Below, in pieces: positions 22,709-36,500 of a stretch of DNA of 64,000 bases (position 1 is its first letter; each line of letters begins with the position of its first letter). The position numbers and the translations under genes were made by a program. The DNA comes from Siderastrea radians (lineage: Eukaryota; Cnidaria; Anthozoa; Scleractinia; Rhizangiidae), in contig OZ024887.1 of the NCBI GenBank assembly GCA_964017195.1, positions 4,701,959 to 4,765,958 of the forward strand. Direction: 5' to 3'. Under the pieces are notes generated by a model, which was not told the origin of the DNA, did no database searches, and was given only the letters and a program-made list of their open reading frames with translations.

Positions 22709-24048
22709 TTGTGAATATGTAGGCAGTCCCTTAGACAACTATGCCAATGCGCTAATCACACGCAAGGGAGAGCAAGGATGTAGTGAACAAATTGGCTGGG
22801 GGAAATCTGGGGTGAGGCCTGACGCCACTTTTGCTGCCATGATAGGCATACTGGCTAATACCTAGAAGGGAACTGCTTTTAACAGTCTACCCCTCCTTGG
22901 TGATTTGAAGCATAAATGGAACTTGAGTCTAACAAAATTTGGAGGCCCCTGGGGCAATGGACTGAGCAGCTGACGTGCGAGTAAGCATGTTGCGCCAACT
23001 CATAAAATGCAAATTGCATTCCTGTTTTGTTGTCCGTCAGTTCACTTAGTCTTCTTGGAGTGGCGCGGGCTGTGAACAATGGGCTGCTGTTGTAATGACG
23101 TAAAATATGACCTTTGAACGACAACTGGGGGCTAGTCGTTTATTACCTGTGAGGGGGCCGGCCATTATGCTGGGGGTCATTTTCAAAATCTTGTTTGTTT
23201 TGGGGGGTCATTTTCAGATATAAAGGGAGCGTTACTTGGGGGGTTATTTAACTGTTATGAGAGTGGTTTTTAAACAACATCTTTTTGTTAAAGAGAGCGA
23301 TGTAGGTACATTGATTTTCCGGTAAGCTGAGACTACTTAGCCTGCGAGATCGTCGATGACTCCTGTGAACAATGGGCTTGCTGTTGTAATGATGACTTTC
23401 CGCCGCCTGTAAATTGTTCAGATTTCTTGTTTATTGAATTCTGTCAGCTTAAATATCACATTTACGCACAACCTCATTCCGGGGGGTCCTCTCTCTTCAT
23501 TTCTCAAGACCCTGGGAGTGAGGTTGATCTGTGCAAAGGCACCATGGCTGTGAGGTGACAGCAATGAACTTGGAATCCAGGCTGACTTGAATTCCAGTTC
23601 CTGTTTAGATGATTTTGGGGTGAGAGGAGATTGGAAACAAGTTAAGGGAGGCACGCAGGGTGTTCTAGTAAAGAAATAGGGATAATATCATAACAGTCTC
23701 CTTCTTCCCAGAAATGAAAACTGAGCATCAGTCAGAACCATAGTTTTCAATCGTTCTCCTCCACCCTTGGGGACCCAGCAGCAGATTTCATAATTTTTAT
23801 TTTAGACAAGTACAATGTTCGCTTGCCATATTCTTTCTTTGCTGAAGTGAAGTGCCTCTCTTTCTGCTCAGTGTTGGAAAAACAAATGAAAATTGGTAAG
23901 ACATCATGGAAAAACAATGATGCAAGCACATTGTAAAATCACCTACCTGTGGGAGGGAAGTTTTCACAAGCTGTGCTCACGAGTGAGTCACATGATTGTA
24001 TAACCCTGACTACAAAGAGGGTCTGCTTGTAGACTATAAACTGACAAT
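22709..24048. other. No recognisable gene
   Basis: No convincing coding exon. It holds a short solo copy (about 23,469-23,527) of the CAACCTC...GAGGTTG termini seen at the ends of the 14-kb foldback element: acctcattcc...gggtcctctctcttc...gtgaggttg. Confidence 0.45.
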
Positions 24049-24289
24049 GGGGGGGGGGGGCACTCCCTTGTGCAAGCTAGATAGATATGTGCCCCCTTGA
24101 GGTTTTTGAGCCATTTTGTTCTGAAAATGGGTGTTAAGATTTTGGACAAAAAGTCTGAAAATGGGTACAGATTTTACAGACCAGGTCTGAAAATGGGTAT
24201 AGATTTTAGAGGTGGGGTCTGTAAATGACATTGGAAAATTACATATTTCAGTCTAAAATGGGGACAGGGAGGCACCCCCCCCCCTCTCC
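24049..24289. mobile_element. G-run-capped MITE (AAAATGGGT words)
   Basis: It starts with a 12-base G run followed by cactccct and ends with ggaggcac followed by a long C run, so the ends are inverted repeats. Inside, the word TCTGAAAATGGGTA recurs several times. Non-coding. Confidence 0.6.
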
Positions 24290-24649
24290 AAGACTAATGA
24301 TAGGGGTACAATTAGGAGTTTGTCTCCCTAAAAATTATATTAAAAAAAAAGGCTTCATACCTGCCCAGTTTTGCATGCACTTATCAGGTTTCGCCTGTAC
24401 TGGGCTGTTTTAATTTTTCTCTTGAAGGAAAAATTGAAAAAAGACACCTTTTGGGCAAAAAATAAACAGAGAGAACGTTTTATCACACAAAATAATTACA
24501 ATGCATGTTAAAACTGGGAAAGTACAGAGTATAAAATTATGTGTACTCAGCAACAGACAGTGAGGATGGAAATTGGCAAAAAACAATGTGGTTTTTATTA
24601 TTTCTTTGAAAATCTACTTAATTTCCTCCCTTTGGTGGTCTACCCATTC

Positions 24650-25074
24650 CCCATCCGGGGGGGGGGGTACTTCCCAAAAATTTGGGTGGGGGTGTGAAGC
24701 GCGCTTCTGGAAACTGTTACCCTATTTCAGACCAAATATGTGATTTTTCCCTACCCTATTTCAGACCTGACCCAAAATTTGATACCCTATTTCAGACCAG
24801 ACCCTAACCCTATTTCGTTTGCGTAAACATCTGAGAAGGGCTTCAAATTGCCAACGTTAATCAAACCTCAGTTCTTAGGAGTAGAAAATTAATAAAAACA
24901 TAGCTTCTTGTTAGAACCATATACAGATTCCTTATCAGACTGCACAAACCTTACCCTATTTCAGACCAAAATAGTCAAAATCTATACCCTATTTCAGACC
25001 AAAAAGGCTCAAAAACCATACCCTTTGGCGCCGCACACACCCATATAGCTTATATAAGGAAGTACTCCTCCCCG
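24650..25074. mobile_element. G-run-capped MITE (CCCTATTTCAGACC words)
   Basis: Its ends contain GGGGGGGTACTTCC and the inverse GGAAGTACTCCTCCCC. ACCCATTC occurs immediately outside both ends (24,642-24,649 and 25,075-25,082), a perfect 8-bp duplication as expected for hAT transposons. The 14-base word CCCTATTTCAGACC occurs five times exactly, plus partial copies. Confidence 0.75.
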
Positions 25075-25082
25075 ACCCATTC

Positions 25083-26382
25083 ACGTTTGAGTAAGGTATT
25101 TGTCAGCAAATTTTTGACCAAAGAACAGGAACTTACTCAATTAAGTTGATCATGCATGTGAGTGCCGTATTTAATGACACATTTTGCCATTTACCAAACT
25201 TCTTTGTCAAGCTCCAATTCCTGCCAGGTTAGAACAGTAATTGCAAAACAACTTCAGATTTATCTTTATCTTAGAGGGGGTGAAAGGGTTTATTGCGTGA
25301 TATGCGGGTACGGGATTAAGTGTTTAATTTTCATGACCGGAGTGAAAAATTATACAAAATTAAAATCCGTGAACTGTGAATGGTTTGCTTGTCGTGATAC
25401 GTGATCCTTAAAATCATTTATCTGATATTCATGATTTTCAAGTAAATTTTTCTCGTGAAAATAGATGGTAGCTTTCAAGAAGACAAAATTTACACTGAAT
25501 AATTAAAGCCAGTGGAACTTCAAATGACCTTTTTAGAAGGGATTAAAAGGATTGTTGAAAAGTTCTCTTAAATGTCTTAAATGACCAGGCGCTGCTTTGT
25601 CATTTGAGATCACATGACAAGAGACCCGTGGCATTCCTGCAGAGGTTAAAATCCTTGGAGAGTTTTCTGGGGCTAAGTCAGTGGTGTACATTGAGTACTA
25701 TCCGTCAATACTAGTCATCATCAGTTTATCTTCACCTATGTTCACCTGACTTCTGTTACTTCTCTGTACTAGCTGCATGTGTGGGAGGCTCAAAAAGCAG
25801 AACATTGACTCCAGTATTAAACGTCATAATTTAAAGTGGCAATTCTGCTGACAGCATTCTAAACAAGTCCAACCATGCACTGTCCTTTTGCTTCGTAAAT
25901 TTCTGTGAAACGTGAACAGGGAATTTTAATCATCTTGATGCGTTATTTCTACTTTTTAATGTTCGTGAAACATTAGTAGGACCCCCCTTTACCCCCCTCG
26001 TCTTAAGCACCACAGTTAAGTCTTAGCTGCATTGCTTACGATATTCATAAATCTATCCACAACATAATTAGGTAGCCTTACCTTGTGTAGAAGGTTTTTA
26101 TTCAACAATAAATTCAAGGCGATAATGAACTGGATGCATGACAATTTACAGACACTTCAAATATTCGTTATTACATTAAATCACAACGAACACCAAAATG
26201 GCTTTAATTTGAAAAGTTAAAATGAACTGATTCAATGGAATACAACTCTTATATGCAATCAAAAACTTCCAAACCTGAAAGAAATAAATTAAGAACTCTG
26301 ATGCTTGGTTCATAAGATGGCTAAGACCTGGTATGTTTATTAATATTGAAAATTATTATATTTTTCAGAACAACTGTTATAG
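25083..26382. other. No recognisable gene
   Basis: AT-rich intergenic sequence between the CDKN1 and cryptochrome genes; no domain-bearing frame was seen on either strand. Confidence 0.45.
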
Positions 26383-27118
26383 CAGGGTCCGAAATTAACT
26401 TTTTTATGCGAGCGCCAAGTGGCGACTGAAAGTTTTTTTTCAGTCGCCAGATGGAAAATTCTGGTCGCCAAAAAGTGTCCGTAAAATTGTTGCTTCACAG
26501 CGAAACACGAAGCTTTAAAGGACATTTCTTCGCTCAAAACATAATCTTACTCGTGAACGATCGGAAGAGTCAGACTGCCATGAAAAAAAGGCATTAAATG
26601 ATCGTGTAGCTTACATTGTAGTTGAAAAGGAGTTTTTGTTAAATAGATAGCTCTCTTAGCTTGAAGACTGAACATGACGCCACTTCTTCTGAATGTAAAG
26701 CGTTATCGAAAATTTGTAGAGCGTTTCGTTGAATATTCAATGGCGAAAGGAATGCGATGCGCCCACGGTATGGTTGTCAGATGAAACTGCTGAAAACATG
26801 GCGGCCGCTAAATGTCGATTACATTGCGTGGATTACAACTGTTGTGTAGGTCATTTAACAAGAATCTTACCTTCGTTTTTGATGTAAATTATTTTCTATG
26901 GGGATTAAAAACTTCGAAAAGACAAGGGGTAAGTTTCTGCTGGAAATCAAACGCGAATTTTTCCATTTAAAACGAAATTAATTCCTTGAGCGGCGGTTCA
27001 AAACATTAACAAGGCGCTGAAAGTTAGTCGCCTCCTAGCGACTAGCCTTGAAATTCTGGTCGCCAACGCTCAATTTTCAGTCGCATTGGCGACCAGCTGG
27101 TCGCAATTTCGGACCCTG
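26383..27118. mobile_element. hAT-like MITE (CAGGGTCCGAAATT termini)
   Basis: It begins CAGGGTCCGAAATTA and ends AATTTCGGACCCTG. The word GGTCGCCA / TGGCGACC recurs in both orientations near each end, as hAT subterminal repeats do. TATAG flanks both ends as a possible partial target duplication. No transposase frame. Confidence 0.7.
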
Positions 27119-27513
27119 TATAGATGATCACAAACTACTACAACTGAAACAAAGCTACAAATTAAAACTGTTTGATTCTTGAGCTGGGCAAATCAACGTC
27201 ATGAATAGGTATAACATTACTGTATTTCAATTTTCATAGCAACACAAGATTTTCTTTTTGATTTTCATTATTATTATCATTATTTCCTTAAGACTAACAA
27301 AGTACAGTTGAAATCAATATTTTACTTTAAATAAAGTTGAAAATATAAAACAAAGAACTCTACAAATATTAATGTTGATACTGGGTAAACCTTTTACAGT
27401 ACTAGTTGAACTTTTACAGCTCAATATCAATTATTTAGACGACATTAGGAGAATAATTAAGTTGACTTCTGATTTCTCAAATGAAGGCATTCAGTTATAC
27501 AGTCACAAAATTA

Positions 27514-30500
27514 TCAATTTTCTTTGTCTTCCAGGTTGAGCATTTGCTGTTTTAATTTAGCCTGCTTATCCTGAGCACCACCTGGGCTATCTGAAGTCAC
27601 AACAACTGCTGAAAAGAAAGATAACAATTTACATGTTTAATTAAATGACTCAATATAAATGTTCTATCTTTGCTCACTATACAATCATTGCAGCCCTATA
27701 GTCATAGTCCTACCCATAGCCCTAAAATTAAACCACACAGCCTGTACCTGTAGATCTTACACACCAGTCTTCAGTGTACCAACAACTACACACAAAAATC
27801 TTGAGACACCTTGCCCTGTTCTCCCCTTTTCCCCTTGTGCAATGTTGAAAAAAAATTAAAAAAAAAAATGGATTTTAAACGGTGAATATTTTTGCAACAC
27901 TGAAAGGGGTATGAAAGGGGTATGAAAGGGGAAAGGGCCGGTAGAGACCTACAAAGTGGTGTCCCAAGAATTTTCTTGGGTTGAATCTACGCACGCAATG
28001 CGGACCTACAAGGGGTCATTCCCATAATGCTGTGAGTGTGTAGAACGGTATTCAGCTCAGTGTGTAAAACGATGCAAGGCAAACTTTACAGTTGACATTA
28101 TGAAGCCTGTAATACTTTAATTCCACGAAGCAATCAGCCAATAACATGGTAAAAACCACAACAGTTAGGTCACTATTACTCTTTCTTAGAGTGATATATA
28201 TTTTTTACATATTTGTGGGTCTGAATTGGCCTAGAAGTTAAACAGAATTTTACAGTCATGATTGAGCTCTTCATTTTTCGTAAACAATCCTTTTTATTCC
28301 CCTTATTGAGCTCACATAAAGCTTATGAATGTCCTTTTAATCACAATATAAATAAATACAAATGCACTTACATTTTCGTCTAGATATGCAAAGTTTGAGA
28401 CATTGTAAAGCTGCAGGCACTTACGTGTCTCTTTGTAAGTCAGGAGTGCTTTGAAGGTGTTTCTCATTTTCTCCAGATTAGCACTGCTCACTTTCGTGTG
28501 ATCCACAATGGGTTTGGGGTAGTCCTTTCCAATGATACATCTTGCAGCCTTCTGTACACTCTCTGGGGCTGTCCAAGGAGCATGGATGTATTTCGCCGGG
28601 AACCCCTTCAGGACTGGTAGGTATTTTCTGAAAACAATTCACAAAATAGTGCTCTTTAGAACAGGTTTTTGATAAACCTTAGCTGATTTGATGTAGATCT
28701 CAAAATTGAAAGGCTTTGTGCAAGTTGGGTGAAAGTAAATAAAATAAACTGATGTAAAAAATGAAAAAGTGATATTGTTGTCAAAAATTGTTTATTAATG
28801 ATTAAAATATTGGATTTTCTGTGTTCAAAAACCTGGTTTTGCTGAAGGCTACGTTTTCCAAGTTTTGCCATGAAATAATTGGCCAGAGGATTTTAAAATC
28901 CTATTCTGGTGGATAAAAAGTCCCTTTTGTCTCTCTTGCATCAATGCCTTCATGTAGTTAGGAAATTAAGTATTATTTCATGATCCCATATTCGTTAGAT
29001 ATGATTATGTAATATTCTTATTATTTGCAAATATATTTATGGGTTTAAGACATTAGTGTGGTCACAATTTTTTTTGGTTGAAAAACTATGTGTACGTGGC
29101 TTTATTAAACATTAGATGGCATTAGATGATCATTATAATTTATTAAATATGAATTTCAAATAATTAGGAATAATGTGAACACTGTATTAATTTTGATGAA
29201 GAGGATTGTGGATTAAATTAAGCTAAGTTTGACATGAAGTAGATATCATAATCAGTGCTTTCAATAAGCACCGATGACCGATGAAAACGTCTGCAAATTT
29301 GCTCAAAGAAGTTGGCTACTATTTTCCCTAAATTGAAGTAATTAAAGAAAGATTTCTTTCAAACCTTGTTGATACAGTCGTCTACTCTACTCCAACCAGC
29401 TTCCTACTTCAAATTTTATTGAAACCCCTGAATAATTATTAAATGCACTTCCAAGAACTTAAAGTATGGTCCAAAACCGTTCAAACATTGACAGCATAAA
29501 GACTCACTGAACTTATAACAGTAGTTTGTGAGTTACACTTTGAGCATGTTGATCAGGAAATGAATCACAATTGTCACAACACTACTGTTATCACAAAAGC
29601 TGAAACATACCTGTTGAATCCATTTAAAAAATGACAACTTGAAAGAAAGCAAAAGCCAGTGGGCTGAGAAGGGATTAGATCCAAATTGGACTGCCTTTGA
29701 GGCAATCCTGAAAAAACTTTGATTAATCTGGTGATGTTAGCCTTTATAAAGGTGCTAATAATCATCTGCTAAACCTTTAACTCCCGCAGACAAGACTGTA
29801 AATATCATTAAACAGCAGCAAGAATAGATTTCCCTTTTTAAGTTTGGTGGATTGAACAAAGACAGGAATTACAAATGACGAGACTGACACAGATTAATTC
29901 TCTCTGTGTTTTTTTCAAGAATCCAAAATGCACTTTAGGGTCTTGGTCTGATCTGGGAGTTAAAGGATTATCAAAGTCTAAAATAACTACTGGTTATTTA
30001 AAAGTGATTTTGTCAGTAAAGAAATTCAAATCTTGCTGCAAAACAGATGAGGTTTCCAGTAATAAAATAAACCTGTTAAGGAAGATGTAGATTTTAACCA
30101 TCCTGCGCAGTTACAAAAAGAGCAACTTCTTTTCCCAAACTTGGTGTCATATGTGGGTTGAGGTTGATCTGTACACAAAACTCAGGTTGGCTGTTCAACA
30201 ATCAGTGTCAGGGCCATAGCCAGTATGAGGCAAACCAAGGCAATTGCCTCAGTCATTTTTTTTGTTTTCTTGGTCATTTTTTTCATTTAACACCTTAAAT
30301 ACCTAGGAAGAGAATTTAACCATGGACATTCCCTCAGTCATACCTTTTTCTGGCTTACAGCCCTGACTGTGTGACTATTAAAACTGTGCTAGTGTCAGTT
30401 AAACCCAGGTCATTCAATTTCTCTGTTTTCTGCAGATGTAAATACTGGGAACATAGTGACCACACATTATTTTAATATCACTTATTATTCTTTTCCAAGT

Positions 30501-33500
30501 TAAAAACAATACCAATGGATGCATCCTCAATTTGCCACAAGCTAGGGAATTAGGTGACTACATGCAAGGTGTGCAATGTGGCCAATAAAACCATGATCAC
30601 TGTGTTGCAGCCAGTCATGTTTACAGTGTTCTCCTTATCAGGCGGTAACCGGTAAAATTTACCGCTTGTAACACCACTTGTTACCGGTTAGAACCACATA
30701 CAAAGGCATGGATTCGAAACATCCATCAGTTTTGGATTGTGAAAAGATTTATTATTGGATTGAATTATAAAAAGTCATCATCTCGACGTTTCTTAGTTCG
30801 TTAGATAAATCTCATCTTCTCAACGTTTCTCTGCACGTTTCTATTGTCGTAAGATGTTAGTCGTTTTTTTAAACGTTTCTCCGTATGTTAGTAATTTCCT
30901 AAGGTATTAGTCTTCTCCCCATTTTCCGTGCGATAGTAATTGGCTCCCTCGCTCCGTGTGTAAGTATATTCATAATTGAGATGTTGTTATTTGTATCTCC
31001 TTGACATTTCTCCGTACGAGCATTGTCGTAGGACTATTAGTGTTATCTTCTCGAGGTTTATCGGTACGTTGGTTTGTCCAGGTTTGTTTGTAAGGTGCTG
31101 TTAGTTAGTATTGAGTCTTCTTGAATGCCTTAGTTAGAGCCTTTGTAAGTAGTTTGTCTTATCTTCTAGGGTTTCCCCGTACGTTTTCTTAGGTTGGTTT
31201 AAACTTTTTCTTCTCCACGTTTATCTGTTTGTAAATAAGTTCCTTGCATGTAACAGGAATCGCAAACGTCAAGCATTTTGCAGGGTTCTCAAGACGTGTT
31301 CGAGCCTCAGTATTGTCATGCAGGCAACATTCCGGGTCCCATCACGACACTTCCACCTCAGGGTTATGGTAGAAAAGTAGTTCAACAGAGCTGCTTTACC
31401 GGTCTAAAAAACGGACTTACCTGTTACCCTGAAAACTAGGGAGAACACTGTGTTTATGTGTGCGACTGATGGAGGCCTTTTCAGTACTAAGCATTTCATT
31501 GCTGTTACAAGATCTTGCATGTCATTAGGTGCACTCAACACTCCTGGAAAACTTTCAGAGTGCATGGTTGTCATAGCCACATTGTAACTGCTCTAAAATT
31601 ATGTCAAAAATAAGTGCTCCAAAAAACTTTATACTAGCCTAATATAGTCGCCATTGGGATCCAGCTTCCTTCCAAATCCTACTGGACAAATGCAGTTAAA
31701 GAACTGTTGGAAAAATGCACTGCATGATAACCACATCCAGTTCCCTGCATTAACACTCCACTCTGCATCCAATAGCCACCGCTCAAAAACCTGTTTAATA
31801 CAATAGAACCACTGAAGTCAGTATTTTCAATGGTGATGGGGTGATGGGGTGATGGTGCCCAGGGATACTCCGGTATACAAGCTATGTGTTTTTTTTTTTG
31901 GCTGGGAAGGGTATGGTTTTCAATCAGTTGAGTCTGGGATAGGCTATAAAATTCAGAGAGAATTACCTTCATGCCCTCTTCCCAGCTAATAAACAGATCC
32001 CCTCTGGTAAGGAAACAACCAACAGCATGTCTGGCTAAGTGATGGATCCACCCTTCTTGCTGTAACTGCACCATAGTAGCATCGATCCATGGAAAGCCTG
32101 TTTTCCCCTATGGAAATCAAATAGTATGTGCATGCAGACTTGCTCTGTTTTGCAAAATCTGATACTTTCTCTTGCATTATTTTTCTTTTCTTTCATTTTG
32201 CAGTAATTCATTCCCTTAAAATTTTGCACTCTTCATTAACTTAGTTCATTCAATTTATTTCGTCCTTCCTTTGTCACTTATTCATTTATTTATTTACAGT
32301 GGGAATGCAATAAAAAGTTTGTCTACGTGAGCTTTGACTTACATCTTCAAAAAAATGGCTACAAATAACACAATAAATCCTTTAATATCAGGGTGTTGAC
32401 ATATGGCAGGGTTCTACTTATTATTTACTTTCTGCCTGACACTCAGGGTTTTCAATAAGGGCCGGCAGCCGGCGAAACTCGCCAGCTATTCTACATTAAC
32501 TCGCCGCCTATTTGATTGAGAAATTACCTCATAATTTACGACTAACATTAGAAACATTCGCCACAAAAAACGAGCCCGTGTTCGGCCAAGATTTATTCAT
32601 GAAAAACAGAAGAATCTTGCCTGAATTCTGAGTAATTTCAGCAGCGATTTGTGTTTCCTGTTCTGTTCAAATACCCTAATTCTTGCTCTAGAATGCAGGA
32701 AATGCATTCTAAGAGGCCCAAATTTTCGAAATTTTCCGGGGGAGAATACCCCTGGACCCCCTAGAGTACTTCATTCTCCGCCTGCTCCTAAAATTTTGCA
32801 ACCTACTCAGATTCTTATTGAAAACCCTGGACACTGCTAGGAAGCCAGCAGTGACATGTAGTCCAGAGGATAGAAAAGAAAGGAATTCAAAATAATTTAC
32901 AACTGTGCAAAGAATTTGATGACTCCATTATGAATTCCCACATTTGGTTCTTTACGATTAAAATTCTAATGAAAGGACTAAATATACATGTGTAATAGTA
33001 CCTCTTCCCATTTCTTCAGTCTTTCTGGATTCTTTCTCCAAGGTATTTGTAGACACACTGGGTTCTCAGCCATCCTATCAAAATGTGGGTTGTTGGCAGC
33101 CACAGTGAAGAAGAATTCTCGCCATAAAAGCTGGCCATACAAGGATATTGGAGGCTCTTTGACTTTGACCTAGAAAATGAAAAGAGAAAAAATTAAAATT
33201 TGCCCTCTTGCATTGGGTCCTAGCCATTTGATAAAATAAACTTTTGTTCTTGGCCTTTTATTCTTGCACCAAATGTGACAGCTTGTCAATCCTAACCTGG
33301 CAATCCATTTTCTCACTACAGCAAGTTTCAGTTGCAAATCCTTCATGCTTAATTAAAGATTGTCCAAATTTCATGGATAAGCATGCCATTGTGCCCCGGG
33401 GGGGGGGGGGGGGACTCCCATATGAAAGTGATGGGGATGCTCATCAGAAAATTAGAATTAAACCCCTAAAGGAGACCAATCTGGGCGTGGTTCAGGCGTT

Positions 33501-36500
33501 ATTTGACCCCTAAACTAGACCATGCTAAAACAGACAACCATATAAGAGCTTCAGTGATTTTAAATGCGCTAAAGATTGACGCCAAAGATTGACGTCATTT
33601 GGTTTTTTCATATAGATATTACTTTACGCACACCCTAAGCGATACCTGAATGGGTAAAAATATTGGCTTTCCTTCCTAAAAACCCTAAGCGAGACCAAAA
33701 TCTGCAATTTACAACCCTAAACGAGACGACGAGCATCCCCGTCACTTTCATATGGGAGCCCCCCCCCTGGGCATTAGATACTTTCTCCATCTGTAGTCAT
33801 TAGTTTGAACCACGCCCCCCTCTTCTTCACTAAATCATAGATCTTCCCCAGATCCTATTCTCTCTTTAAAGCTTTTCATTACCACAATTAGACATGGCAA
33901 GGGAAAAAGCTCCGGCAGTTAACTCTAAAAACTCCAGCAGCTGTATAAGTATTTTTGTACAGAAGTGTAAACTAAGTGCTTTTATTTTGGAAGCTGATTA
34001 TGCCAGCCAGGTATGATCAGGGTTTGTCAGTTGAGGGGCTCAGTGCCCTGACAAAGTCCAGCCCCCTTGTTATCCAAGTTGGGGATTGGGCGTGGCCCTT
34101 CTAGAAAAACTTCCCTGATTACAAAAACTTTAATAAGCAGTCTGCAGCCAGTGAAACAGCGTGGAATGCCTCCTTGTATAAGGCCTAAACAACACTCACA
34201 TTCTTAGGTTCCTTGCTGGGACAAGAAACCCAAGTTAAGGGGACAATCACGCCACTCCACCCCTAGGTGTAACAGCCAGTTCATGTACACTGTTGTCACT
34301 GACAAAATCCCTTGCCTTATTTCTTTTAACTAGCTTACCTTTCTGTAGAGTTCTGTAAGTCTGTGGTAGAAAAGCCTTGGTGACAAGCACCCAAATCTCA
34401 GGTAAGGACTCAATCCAGCAGGGCTAGGAAACAAACTGTTTGGGGTGACTTTGGGTTTTTCAAAACTTGCTATCCAGGCCTGGGAACAAAAAAGCATTTA
34501 ATAAGTACAAGTTTATACCCTTGCCACTTGCCAACTGCTCAAAGGAAAAAACCACCATCAAAGATTAAGATGGGGGTGGGGGGGGGGGTAAGGGCTCCAA
34601 CCTCCCACATCCCATACCCTTTAATCCTGATTCCCATCCCTTTTTTTTGGGCTCAGCCTCTATGACAAAATATTGTCTAATAAAATGTTGTTGTTGTTTT
34701 CTTCCCTCCACCCTCGTAATTCCAGTTCCTGCCATCTCTTTTCCCACCCTTCATACAATTCCCACTTCCTTTTCCTCCGTGTTTTTCCCCTATCCCTTTC
34801 CACAAGAAAAGAAGAACCTTACCTTTCTCTCTAAATGTCTATCAAGTCTAATCAGAGCCTCATTCTCTCCACCATGCCATACTTCAGAAGACAGCCTGGT
34901 TACATCCAGACCCAGTTCCTCTAGTGATGGCACCCCAAACTTTTCCTCGTGGTCTTCTGAGACAGGTGTAGAACAACCTGCTAGTAAATGCACATCTAGG
35001 GTGGGGTAGGGGTGCTCTGGGGAACCCAGAGACCGAACAATCGCCAGAAATTTCTTGTAAGTCAGGGGTGCTGTTCCACCATTCTTTGAAATGATTCTAG
35101 GAGAGGAATTCAAAGCCTTTATTTATTTATTAATTAATTATTTTTTTATGATTTTACTATTTTAAACAGCTTCACACAAGTGAAAAAGAAGTCATTGAAG
35201 AAAAACAAAGGGAAAAAGGCACCAGCTAGCCACAAGCGAAACACATGGTCCCTTGTTATCTGTCAGTTAGGTTGAAAGAAAAAGTAAAATGATTATTCAG
35301 TAAAAAGAAATCAAACTGTTGACAAGACACTACTGTTTGTTTCGCTCAAGTAAGTTACATAAATTATGTAGTTGTTAGAAGTTGTGAACCTTACACTTCA
35401 TCACATGTTGAAATGGAGAATCAAAAATGCGGGGGGCACCTCAGATGGAAAAACAAACTAAGACAGGATGGGATGCTCAAGTGCAAGGACAATCTCCTCT
35501 GTTGGAAAAACAGCCAAGATCACTGCAGAGATGACTGACTATTACACTGGCATTTAGCAAACGTATTTAAAAACCACTGGACAATGGGGGTCGGAATTGA
35601 GGGAGTTAGGGGAAGAGAAGTAGAGGCCATAAGCAAGCAAGTGGCTTGCCTTGATCACAAGCTTACAATGAACCAATGTTTAGACTTGTACATCACACTC
35701 TCCCAAGAGCCAGAAGGCAAAACATAGAGAAGGACAGTTGAATTATTGGAGCTTAGCAGGGTGGGGGGGGGGGGGGGGTAAATTAAAAAAAGAACTGCAC
35801 ATAAAGTTCATTTCTCCATCAGGAGAGATGGAAAAATGACGACAGCAATGATGGTGCCTATGGTGAGGATGATGATGATGATGATGATGATGATAATGAT
35901 GAGTTAATAATTTATACTGCTTGTATTACATTTTGAGTCACCAAGTGATTTGATTAAATCACTCACAACACAACAAATTAATGTTCCTTTAACCTACAAC
36001 AGTCAAGATCACTTATGATATCAATTAACACATATACTTGGCTGCAAGAGGTGCTATGGTTTAAACAGCCCCCTTTTTAGAAATGATTTGTAACAGTAGG
36101 AACCATAACAGATCTACGTCATCGCAGTATAACAGCTGGAAAGTAAAATAAACAGGGAGAATGTTTTGTTTTCCGCATGACTGAATTTTGTAACACTTAA
36201 AATCATGTGCATTGTACCATTTCAACAGTGCTGACTGCTTGTACTTTTTATGTGTATGTTGAAACTTTGAAAGAGAGCACAAGACTACATTGTATAGGTT
36301 GTAGCCTTTGATTGTGCCCAAAACATCAGCAGTAACCTCCCTGACGAACAAGATTCCATAACCATTCCATAGGTAATTATGCCTAAATTCGTCACACACT
36401 CAAAATCTTTTGGCATGATTAAGTATGACGTAGTTTTGATATCTTGCCCACCTTCCTCCCCGCTGAATAATTTTGTGAATTTTAATTCACAAAGTTAAAA

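Larger units (their letters stand above)
28628..31638 (-). other. Cryptochrome intron 6 with two insertions
   Basis: A 3-kb intron with the donor AG|GCTAGT (GC instead of GT) and acceptor TTTTCAG. It holds two MITE-like elements, listed separately. No other gene is recognised on either strand. Confidence 0.7.

Noticed and set aside
31679..32177. 131-, 63- and 64-codon minus-strand frames
   Set aside because: They are partly the true cryptochrome exon and partly intron read-through or shifted frames; the spliced model explains the conserved residues.
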